From Durusdinium trenchii (Eukaryota > Sar > Dinophyceae > Suessiales > Symbiodiniaceae), in contig CAXAMN010013814.1 in NCBI GenBank assembly GCA_963970005.1, forward strand, positions 62,001 through 126,000: DNA of 64,000 nt, given 5' to 3'. Positions within the stretch are counted from its first letter, which is position 1, and each line of letters begins with the position of its first letter. Shown here in pieces: positions 25,901 through 37,900 of the stretch. The notes beneath the pieces were generated by a model. The model saw nothing but the letters and a program-made list of their open reading frames with translations. It ran no database searches and had not been told where the DNA came from. The translations under genes and the position numbers were made by a program.

Positions 25901-28900
25901 GCCTGCCACGAGCCCTGCAACTGAAGGTGCTCAAAGTGCTGCGTACAAAGTTCCGCTCCTGCCACGAAACCTGCTGCATGGAGGTGCTCAAAGCGCTGTG
26001 CCTGCCACGAAATCTGCACTTCCAATGTGCAAAGTGCCGCTCCTGCCACGAAACCTGCTACTGGAGGTGCTCAAAGTGCTGCGCCCGCCACGAAAACTGC
26101 AGTTCCAGTGCACAAAGTGCTGCTCCTGCCACGAAATCTGCTACTGGAGATGCTCAAAGTGCTGCCCGCGCCACGAAATCTGCACATCCAGATTCACATC
26201 GCGCAGCGCTGCCAAGGCGGTTTGCAGTGGCAGGCGCAGCTCTTTGTGAGAGATATTTTGTTTTTGATACAAATTAAATTCTTGGTAGGATATAGAAATT
26301 TTCTTTTTGATATATATTAATTTTCTTTTTGATAGCCCGGCCGTGCTTGACAGGGGGCCTTTGAAAATCCCCCATTGGAAGAGGACATGTGTTTGCGCGA
26401 GCATAGTCGCTTTAAATCGCGCTCTGAAAACGTTTGTTGACAGGAGCCGGTGGTTGACGAGGAGATTTGCTTTCCTTATGCTTGTTTATTGGTGTGCAGT
26501 TNNNNNNNNNNTCGCGACAAATCGTGCATTGCAAACGTTTGTTGGCAGGAGCCGGTGGTTGACGAGGAGATTTGCTTTCCTTATGCTTGTTTATTGGCGC
26601 GCAGTTCTGTTATTGTGGCAGGAACCATTCTTCGAGAAGGACAATCCGGCCCATAGTGTTGCTGCAGGGTTTCCTCACGTTGTTTATGATTTTGCTATGC
26701 GTGGCTGGTGGTGTTTGAAGACCCCTTCAAAAAGGACGCGCGTTTGTTTGTCAGGTTGTTTGCCTTGCTTTCCCGGCCGTTGCCTTCAATTGTGCTTCGC
26801 AGGATGCGGTGGGCAGCGAGGACGGTGGCGAGGCCAACTCAAGCCATGCGTTGCCGTTCTTGCGCACCCATTGTGTTAGATATGTGGGGCGATTGTCGCA
26901 GGCAGAATTTGAAAGCCCCACCATGGATTTCATCCAGACTGTTCTGGCGAGCTGTGCGCCGCAGGCCGGTTTTTTCTGATGTCTCGGTCTTTGCCTTGCC
27001 GCTTTCAAACACACATCCTTCAGGACTTGGATGAAACGTTTAAGGGCGTCTTCCTTGGTGTTTCTCTTTTGTTTCCGGCCAGGTCAATTTCGAGGACCCT
27101 GCGTTTAACGATTTTACAAGCGAGGCCTGAACGAATGTTTCGCTCAGCCCGAATTTTATTTTGTCTTGCTATTGATATTGCAATGTAGGTGTTCCTCGAT
27201 TGGCTGCAGTCCGGGGTGGAGGCGCGCGCTTTAATCGACAGAATTGTAGCTAAAGTTGTCTGGCCTTGCGAGGTGCCGCGGCCAACGGCGGTGAGGCGAC
27301 GGCGCAAGCAGTGGATCTCTGCGCGGCTCTCAACTTTAAGTGTTGTAAAATGAAAAGATCACGCACGTCGGCTCGCGGACATGCACGCTTTAAAGGTGGT
27401 CCCGGCCAGCGCTTACATCGCCTTCTACGAGGCTGAGCGGAAACCGTTTCTTTAGTCTGACGTTGCGCGAGTACACTTTGATACACAGGCACCTCGCCGC
27501 CGGAGGGGCAACCGTGGGGCTTGCAGAACGAAGGCCGGAAGCAGGACGGTTGTGATGAAACGTTCTTGTTGTCGTCCCTGCTGTTGTTGATCGGATCCTG
27601 GGAGGTGAAGCAGGCACCTGCAAGACCACGGTTCCCCGAGGCCGCTTGGACATACTTTAAGTTTGTTTATTTAAATTTGTTGTAATAATCCTTTGCAAAG
27701 GACTTGCGGCGGCCGCAAAGGACTTGCAAAGGACCCGCTCCGCCTGCCAAGGCCCCACTGCAAAAACTTTTGCGCGTTTTGGTGTTTAAACAATAAGACG
27801 AAAACGGTTTACATACACGCTGTGACGCGTTTTTTGGTTGTGCGAAGGCAGCTCCGATTTTTGCGTCGCCTGTGACGCCCTCCGCCTCCCCTTCACGGAC
27901 TGCGCGGCTCTTGGACACACCGGGCCCAATTCGTTGATCCAACCAGCCCTTTTCCCCTTTTAAGGCCGCCGACACGGCCTTCATGCGAAAGCATGCAAGG
28001 CAAGGGCTGGTCCACGCATCAGCGACGTGCCCCCCCAGCCAATATTTAAACCTTGGCTGGGGGAAGCGGCTCCGGGCCGGGACCTCAGAAGCCCGAGCGT
28101 TTTCAAGCCCTTGTGGTCTACGCGTGCCCCGACCCTTGTGAACTTGCAGGGAGACGTCAACATAGGGGTGCTGACCAAGAAGGCGGGCGGCCGAAAACCA
28201 TTGGTTTGAAATTAGTGCAGGAGCGAAACCGCCTCGCCCACACCATTCACGGCAATTGTGCCCTCCCGGCTTTCTTGGCCAACAAGGAGCAATTATTAAT
28301 ATGAGAAGTGAAGGTCTAGTCCACGAACCAAAGGCAACGGGCAAGAAACTAAGAAAGTGGTCACCCGTCCAATCGAGGAGGCCAAAGTCACCTTGATCGA
28401 CACCACCGCGGTGCCCCGCATCACGATCGCGCGCCTTGGCTGGAAAGTCCAGGATCGGTACAACACGGAGAGGCAGAGAGGTCATGTCTGTTGGTTGTTA
28501 AATATCTGCGTGCTAGACATATAGGGGGAGAGATGTGGAGAGGTGCAACAAAAAAACGTTCTTGTTATCATGATATGTTTAATAACGAACATGGTTTTCT
28601 GTGTTTGCACCCACAGCACTCAGGATGGAAACCGCCACAAACAACGGGGATGTGTCGCAGTTAGATAGGAGACCTTGTAGGAAGGTAGATCATCATAAGT
28701 CATAAATGATCTTGGCAAATTAATTAATGGTTGCTACCCACGAATGATGATCCACTATCAGGAAGCCTCTTTTGCAGGCCGTGCCAGAAGGAAGCAGCAG
28801 TGTCAGTTCAGAAATCTACAAGCTGATGATTTTTGTTGCACAGCATGTTGTGAACAAATTTCTATGGAAGCTCCGTTTGCATGCGAGTTTACATTACTTG

Positions 28901-31900
28901 ATCCGTGTATCATTTGGTTGTGCAACTCATCTGGAATTTCTGTGACGTTGCCAAGACATGAAGGTGAAGAAGGTAGCTGCAACGATGTCGAAGCGGATGG
29001 GAAGTTCTTTTTGGAATAAGGGTAACAGTCTACTGAGTCTACTATCAGTCTACTGTGTTTTCTGTGCACAGGCCAAATCCATTATAGGGATCAATATATT
29101 ATTGGCAAGCAACTTGCCATAGTATAGGATGTTTGAAATCTACAACCAGCTGCCCTCCACTATTATTTTGGAGCCAACATTGTTTGCTTTGTGGGCTTAC
29201 CACAACATCGCAGGAGGCTTCACTTTGCGAATGTTTGCACCTGACAAATAATATCAAATAATGAGACATGACGAGAGAAGAAGAGGTACACATCTACCCT
29301 GCTTAGTCGAACTCCCCTTGAAGGGACACTATATGGAATACAGTTGCGTGCTTTCCAGCCTCTACGAAGCAAATCCCAGTCTCAAAATTTTGAAGCCAAG
29401 CAGGTCTTGGTTGCAGTTGGTTGCAGTATGTTGCAGTGCATGTTGCGGATCCAGTGAGAAAATGAGGCAGAAGATGGACGTGCTGTCCTCACAGGCGGGT
29501 TTTGATGAAGACAAGTGAAGGATGACAGGGACATCATACTTACTCCAATCACTTTAGATGTGGAAAAAGGTTTCACCAAAGTATATTGTATTTTTTTTGC
29601 CTCACCTGTGTTTTGCCTCTGTTTATAGCGCCGTGTTTTTCGGAACGCGCTTTGGTGGGCTCGCTCGGAACGCCCGTTCGTCGCACCTGCACGGGTCGCA
29701 CAGGCCAAGTGCGCTGGGCATCGCGCCGTGTTAGAAGGCGCGTGGGCCGGGCCTCGTGTGACGCGACGCGACGTGACGTGACACCGCATCGCACGAAGGC
29801 CTCGGGATCTATATAGGTCCCTAGGGCTCCAACCCTATCCTCAGAAGGTGGTTAGACCCCCAAAACCCACCCCAACCACCTTCGAAACGGAGGTTGTTGG
29901 AGCCCTAGGGGTTATGCTTTGAAGGCCTTCAACAGGTTGTGGACTTTGGTTTCAGATCCAGGATGTGTCAACATCAATGATTGCTGATGTGTCCACCCGA
30001 CAGAGTTATGTTTTGTCCAGCTGGATGGTCTTCTTGTATGAAAGTAACATCTGGTCAAAGTGGGTGTTCCATGTTGTTCCTAGTTTTCGTTCGCCTCAGC
30101 CAGCTTCATTTGTTGGCCGGTGTCAGGAGGTGTCAGGTATCCGTTTGTCCATGTCAAGTCCCAAACTTTGAAGGAGCCTGAGTTTGCTGAGTATCTGGGA
30201 AGAGGAAACATGATGAAAACACCATGAAACACTCTTCCTGCAAGCGGAAGTGAGGTCTTTCCCCCGTGTTTTGTAGAGGATGTTCCTGGTCTTTCAAGGA
30301 ACCCAAGTCGTCAATGAAACACCGGTCGCCATTCGCTCAACTGGCCTGGCCTGCGACTGGTCGAGGCGCCTATGCCTTCGAGCGATTCTACCAAGGCAAG
30401 ACACGTGCTCCGAGCGCCGAAGCTGACCCCAAAAGACGTGTTTTGCCTCCAAGCTACTTGCAATGGCCTCCAACCTAGTAACTATAGTAGCAATGGCCTC
30501 CATCCAAAAAGACATTTTTTTCGCATTCCGAAATTCCAAAGGAGGTTGGTTTCAGGGGTGGGCGGACACTGCGGAAGAAGCAGAACTCTTTGCTACGTGG
30601 TGTTTGGGACTTCGTAACTACGTGGTGTTTGGGACTTCGCACTGAAGGCGACTCAACCTTCCACGTTCGACTGTAGAAGAGTGGTTCCGCCTGCTTAGCC
30701 CCAAGACCCTGCAACTTGAACGAACTTGAAAAAAACACCAAGGAAAATAGGTGTTCAGGGTGGTTTTCAGGTTCAATGTGGTCGTGAATCCCCTGAAAAC
30801 CACCTGGTCTTCCTATGTTCCAGGTGAATCTTCCCGGTTTTGTAGATGGAGAAGAGAGATGGATTGTTCATCTGGGTTTCCACCAGTTTGGGATCACTCT
30901 CAGTTCCGAAGTCTCTTCGTTGCACCGACCCGAAGAATGTTCGGAGGAGCCACGGCCGATACAGCCCCTCAGTCAGCTGACTGCCCGGTTGTGCCTATGT
31001 CGCGCTGAGAACAGCTGGAGGTTGTGCCTTTCTGACATCCTTTGACCAATCCTTTTCCTGCCACTCTTTCCTATATCACACTTGTCACTTTCTTAAGTCA
31101 TAGACCTGAGGCGATCTTGGATTCAAGCTTTTTTCTGTCCGGCGGCTCGCTCGCCATCGCGCCCTGCGCCTTTTTTTCAAGGCAGACCGAGACCTCGGTC
31201 GACCGCCGCTGGCGAGCCAGGTGAGATCACCGCGGCCGGCAAGTATCCGCCCTGCCACACCATGGCCGCGACCTCGCAAATTGACGGGCGATCGACCCGT
31301 CGACTTCCGCGTTTCCGCGTAGAGCCACAGGTAGCGACCACGCCCAAGAAGAGCTTTTTTGGGTCTCCAAGGTAGAAGAAACGGCAAGGTGTTGGATTTG
31401 GTACCCTTTTTTATGTTTGTTTGGGGGCGGCTCATAGAAACAGTCTGAAAACAGGAACAAGCTGCAGCTGCTTGTGCAATGCTCTTTGAATCTGGGCGTG
31501 TATTGAAATAGGGATAACGGGATACTCCCAAAGACCCCCTGGAAGAAGGAAAATGGACCAGTCTAGATCTCCTTTGTTAAAATACACACCCATCTCTTAT
31601 ATATACACCTGGAGCCCCAAACAACCGGAAATGAATGAGTTTCCACAAACAACCACTTGGGCGTGAAAAAAAGGATCTCAATTGCCGTATTGGATCATAT
31701 ATGGAACATCCATGTGTTTCTGGTTGTTCAGGTTTTATTGTACCTTTATACCTGCACGTCTCGACCTGATCAGCGACGGTTTTCGTGAACATCGGTGCCG
31801 TTCCGAGCAGTGACTGCGGCGGATGAACCGCAGGCTGTGGGTTCCGTGAAAGGCGTCGCAACCCGAGATCCGGTCATCGGTGCATTGCAAAGAAGCCGTC

Positions 31901-34900
31901 AAAGCACAAAGGGACGCCAGTAAGGAGATCTCCCCTTCAATGCAATAAAAAGGACGTCACTATCGGTTGGTAGGCTATCGGTGATTGGTAGGTTTGGGTT
32001 TAGATTTTTTCTGTGGGGTATTGGAATTGCAAAGCACATTTACGGAGAGCAGGTACTTGTCATAATACTTTGCAGATTGAGTAGGAAGTAAGGTAGTACT
32101 GCATGGAAGTTAGACACAACCAGATCCAGATCACTGGTAGGGCATGGTACTCATGCACAGACCTAAGATATTCTAAGATTAGCTAAACAGCAGTTTTATA
32201 GCTGCTAAAGATCAATGCAAAGCCTAATCAAAAATAGCTCCAATTCTTCATTGCCTACCACCAGAGGTTCAACCCCTCCTAAACCGGCACGTACCTGGTG
32301 AGCTTTGGTAGATCTTGGTAGCAAAAAAACAGACACATTTAAACCTCAATGAACTGAAACCATTTTGTGTGTTTGGGATTGTTTTGCTTTGTTCCCTAAC
32401 TCGCCTAACTTGCCGATATGCATGCCGATGTTCTCTACATGACTCTCCCCTATGACGCATTTTCTTCAACCATGTTCAAGCAACCTCTCCGCCGCCCTAG
32501 GTCTTGGGCATCGGTGTCGCCGGTCTGGCGGCCGGGAGTCCGGTCTGGCGCCGGTCACGTTCGGTGCCGACGAGCGGGCGGTTTGGGATCGGTTTGGATG
32601 GATAGTATAGACCTTGAATAGTACCATTGAATGTGAATCCGTTCAGGAAACACCGACATATGTTGAAACAGGTGGAAACATGTTGAAATAGTATATAGGT
32701 GCAATGTCACTGGTCCCCTGGGTGTCACTGGTCCCCTGGGTCCCTGGGTGTTTTTTCATCCAAGACCGAAAGATCGCCCAATTTGGTCCCTCGGAGCATC
32801 TGATGGTGGTCACCAAGCACCTCTCCGTCCGGACATCTGCGGGCGGAGTGCTGGTCTGTGTTCACGGCAATAGTTCCTCGGAGTGCCGACCTAGACTCAC
32901 AACACGGGTTGCATGGTAAGCCATGCAAGAGGGGTGCTTGCGAATGGAGATTTCGCAACCCCCTTCGGAGTTTGCAGATGAAAAACCATTCGCATGGGGG
33001 GTGCCAAACACCATGGGCCTCCCCTCAGAGAAGGCTGATCCCAAGTGGCACGTCTCTCCAACCTGATGTTTTTCGAGGAGGTTTCGAGTTGTTCAAATCC
33101 GGTGACCCCACTGATTTTCCCAGATGCACTACTGGTGGACGCACCCAAGCAGCCGCTAGCCTCATCTGCCACCAAGGCCATGGGCACCTCCAGCGCTCTG
33201 GGGAGCGTGGTGCGTGCCTGGGATGTTCGAGACGTCAGTGACCAGGCGAGGTCACGGCTCCGCACGGCTCCGCGGGGCTCCGCGGAGGAAGACGGGCCGC
33301 GAGGTCCGAGGTCGCCGCGAGGTCCGAGCGAAGAGCAACGGTCCAAGTTCCATTCTTCCCCACGGGCGCCGGCTTGGAGATCCCTGGCGCCGAAGTCGAC
33401 GGCTTGGATGATATAACTTGAACTTCCAGGACCTTCAGTACGTGACCGTCCTTGAGATCAAATGAGGTCACTTAGAGACTCCGTCACGAACTGAAGGTCC
33501 TGGTTGATATTGTATACAATGTTATCATGGCTGGTTCGCAAGTTCCTCTTTTTGTGACTGTGCGAGGGCCACTTGGCTGATCCGTTCCAGCTAAGAGCAC
33601 GACTAGCAGTCTTCCTCGAACTTCTGGAGGGCTCGGATCGATGATTTCCCCGTGGCCCGTGGGGTGTTAATTCCAGGGAGTCTTGCGAGGGTTTAATTGG
33701 AATGATGCCAATGAACAACTGGATAGGTTTAATCAGGCTTATATAGTACAGTGAGACTGGTACTCGTAGGCGATATCAATTTCTGACATTGTGACTCCTG
33801 TCCTTTTGAAGTCCTCTATAAGATTTTGACCTTGTGTCAGCCTCTCAATTGTAGATGCACATGAAACATCAGAGATCTGATTGCCAAGTGGTGCCTATGA
33901 ATATGACTTGAGTTACTGGGAAACATTCGACCACCGCATACGAATATGCGGCATGAACTTGAAGTCATCCTGTTGCTGTCATCACGCTGTCAAACAAAAA
34001 ATAGGACAAAAAACAGAGGTCTGGGACTGCCGCGTGGGCGGCCCGCGCTGGCATATATGCGCTGTGCTAGCATGCGCTGTGCTAGCATGTGCTGCGCCAG
34101 CATGCGCGGCTCGCGGTAGGTGAAGTCGATGGGCGGCAAATGGATTACTGTGGACTTCAAGGACTGCGAACGGTTGAACCAAAGAAGCATGAACAAGTGG
34201 GTTGGTCCCATGCGCCTCTCCGAAAAGAAGTGTGGGTGTTGCTTGTTCCTTTTTTGAGCCGGAGGCTTATAGGCGGTATGTTTGGACACGGGGACGAGAA
34301 ACCAAAGATTTGCTGTATAGATTATGGAACTTTGAGCCTTAAACCCATCATTGGCAGGGCAGGGTTTTCTGTTTGCAACACACACAAAAACACAAACGCC
34401 ATTGTGAAAGTTTCACTGACCCAACGACTGGGATGACTGACCTCTGTTGGCAGCCACGTTTCGGGTCTTCAACAACTGTGCTTCCAGTCATGGAACACGA
34501 GGTTAACACATAACACACTACAGGTCCAAAGACCTCATTCTACTGGTGTTGGTCATATAAAAACATATACAAACACTGCTCAACTGACTAGTGCTTAGCA
34601 GGGAATAAGGGAATGAGCTCCCAATAGAGATTCCTTTGGATCCATTCCCTCATTCCCTACTAAGCACAAGTCAGTCAATGAGGTACGGACCAAGGTTTGA
34701 CTGGGTCTTTGGACCCCAAGGCTGTCGAGTGCTGGCCCTGGCTGTTTCCGCTGTCGTCCTGGCGTCCTGGCTGCGGGAGTGCACCACAAATATAGCAAGT
34801 TGATTGGGGAAGAAAACATCCATCAGAAAGGGATGATTGGAGGTCGGAGATGATCAATGATTATCACATAGACCTTTGGATGTGCTCACTGTGCTCAGTG

Positions 34901-37900
34901 TGCGACAGGAGGATGGCGCTGGTGCCGGCGGTTATGCCAAGGAGTCCTCCAAGGAATTTCAAGAGGCCAGCAAATAGAAGAAAGAAGAAAGAAGAAGAAT
35001 ACCATATCATCAAACACAGCCATGTGGCATAAGACCATCACCCTCAGGTATGCCTATAGTGATACGGAACATGGGGTGACGATGGGGGGCCCATGTGTCC
35101 TTTTACCCGTTCAGAGAAGGTAACTTATACCCAGACACGACTAATGGGACTGCCATATATGCCTACATTGGGCCCTCAAACCACCCCAACTGATCGGCAT
35201 CTATGGCAGTCCCATGGAGTGTCTGGGATAGGGATCGGTGGGACCGTCGGGTTCGATGTGGAGAAAGCCGAGACATTCCAACTTCTGTATTTTTCCGGAT
35301 GTATCCCATGACCGTCGTGAGAGTCCGTAAAAGATTATAATATATATATATATCATAATAACCAACCAACCATCAAACACATGATATATGTGCAGTATAT
35401 AAAATGGTCTTTACGATGATATGTTGGTATTCAGAAAGGCCTTTAATACCATCGATTCAATTGGTCGCCTGGTCATGGGATGTTTGAGATACCCCAGGGT
35501 CCTATTGAGTGTGTTCCCAACTGTGTCACCCTTCCAACTTCCAATCCGAGTCGACGCTTGTGAGGAGAGCTTTTCCTCTGAGCTAAGGCTGGAAGTGAAT
35601 GGCACGCCCCTGTTTGGTCTTCAGATTGACATGGTCTTCCGAACTCGACCATGTTCATCCATTTTCATCCATGTTCCACTTCCATGATCTTCCATGGTGA
35701 GTTGCAGGGAGAGGGAGTAAGTCACTTTTGGGCCTTTTGGGGTGATGCTCCCCGCTGACCCGTCGCCCCAAAGGGGGCCCATGTCACTTCGAGCAGACGG
35801 CGCGCCGACACGTCGACCCTGCTCCCGGTGCACGAAGGCTCAGAAGGCGACCTTCCACAAGCACGCGAAAGAGCAGGGAGACCTGTTTTCACCGGCGATG
35901 CTGCGATGGGCATGAAAGAGCAGGTTCACTGAAGCATGGAAAGACAAACATGTATTGTTCTTGGGGCAGAGGGCAAGTCCCAGTCGATGAGGGCAACTCC
36001 CAGAGGATGACTTTCAAGTGTTCAGAGTGTAGGCAGTTGGCTTAAAGTGACAGGTGCCCGTTGGCAAAAGAGAAACAATATAGACACAACATGAACTCTC
36101 TCAACATGGATCAAAAGGGATGGACCGACCCTACTGCTGTACGATCTATTTTTTGGTTGAAGCACCTATTGTCATGCAGGGTTGCATTTTTGGGTTTGCA
36201 TGTTTGGAAGACTTCCTCAAAACTGAACATCTGGACCTCTATAGTCTATAGCCAATTCTTGCAGCCTCTCTTTCGCCGCTCTCACGTCCCGACTTGCTGC
36301 CACTGTGACACTCGTGCGTCGTGCACGACGCACTCGTCCCGCTCCAGTTGCCGAGGGTGGACATCATCATCAGCACCGCCGCCATCCCTGGGAGGAAGAC
36401 GCTTCGGCTTGGAAGACGAGCCGCTTTCGCTCGCGCGGGGAAAGAGGGGGGAACATCCGAGATCGGAGGAGGATCCAGCGCTGGGGGCCTTGGGGAGGAG
36501 GATCCGGAACCTGACGATGTGCTTCAGAGGATCCGGGCCTGGGGCCAGACCGGTGATGTGGGATTTTCCCGGGTGGGTTAGATCCCCAAACCTGGTGACT
36601 TCCTTTATATGTCTTATTTCTTCCAGGCTTCCAGGCGTCAGCAAATCCGAGAGGGCCAATGAGTCAACGAGGCGCAGTCCATTTCCGGAGCTTGACCTTC
36701 CTCCTCACGTGATCAAGCTTCAGCTAAGAGTCCAACAGTCCAGAGGCTACAGCTAGGGCTAGACTACAGACTCGGCTTCCAGTTGGCTTTGTTGCCTCAA
36801 ATGCTGTTTTTGTGTCGAAAGCGACGTCACTAGTTGAACTAGTTGGGGTAGTACTTTGGGTGCAGCAGTGCCACTCGGACTCATAACATTTCGCAGAGGA
36901 CCAGTGACTATAGTGTGTAAACATTCTTCTTCAGGGCAGAGTGGTCGCTTTTGACGAACATCCCCTACCCTCAAGAAGTCCAAAGACTGTTGGCACCAGC
37001 GAATCTGGGAATTCCGAACATGGATATAGATGCATGGTGGAAATCGATCTTTGGTTCACCCATAGTCACCCCAAAGATGATTAAAAAGGTCTCGGATTTA
37101 TATATTCCAGTGAAGTGACCCGGGGTATTTACGGGATATAGTGACTGATATACTTCAACCTTTTGTTCGAATGTAGAAGATAGCGCCTGCGCTTGCAGAA
37201 CCTTCTGGCCCCTCACACGAAGTGTTTGTAGAGCTTTGGCCAAGCCTTCCAGGTCTAGCTTTATAGAACAGTTTTGTTTGTTCTCTACACGTTTGCATGT
37301 TACTTTGCTGACCATGACTAAAACACTGGCAAAACACCAATTTCTGAAGGTAAACCACCGAAACGATACTCACATCCCCCATGCCTCGCGTCTTTTTGCC
37401 CGCCTCCCTGAACGCCTACCCTCGCCTTGTGGTGCCGGATGCCGGCCGCGGCGCCGGGCCGAAGGTCACCGGTGCTCATCGAGGACTACATGGTGACTGG
37501 GGACGCCAGAGACAACTGGACGCGACGACGCGAGACTTCAGGAGACGACCATGTCGTCCCGGGAAGAATCCTTTTGGTACGGTGTCGTTGTTCAGCCTGG
37601 ATGTGCTCATCTGGGGAATCTGGAGAATATAACAGTAATTCAGTTCAATGGGTTTCCTGGATCCTGGATTTGCTCATCCAAGTCGTTTTCTCGCCGTGAG
37701 AATGCATGCTTTGTCCTCATCGATGAGAAGTCGGCTTCGCTCGCAAGAACTGAGATGAGAGGTTCTTTTGCGTTTTCCTCAGGGACCAGTGTTTTTGGTC
37801 GGGGGACTGTGAAGCAGGTGGCACTAGGAGCATAGCGCCCTCCTCCTCGTCCTCCTCCTGCCTCGTCCTCAACCGCGATTTCTGGCTGGCAGCGTTCCCC

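Noticed and set aside
27351..27353. TGA as the definite end of the nested gene
   Set aside because: A GT donor after GAG at 27272 and further phase-0 exons up to 28304 make continuation more likely, so this stop is kept only as an alternative.
27667..28485. A 272-codon minus-strand ORF
   Set aside because: It overlaps a run of plus-strand exons with consistent phase and splice sites, and transhydrogenase exon 6. It is a shadow frame of GC-rich exons.
32897..33346. A 149-codon minus-strand ORF
   Set aside because: It covers transhydrogenase exon 12 on the plus strand and has no motif of its own.
36282..36659. A 125-codon minus-strand ORF
   Set aside because: The opposite strand carries transhydrogenase exon 16 ([12 protein letters not shown]), a specific family match.
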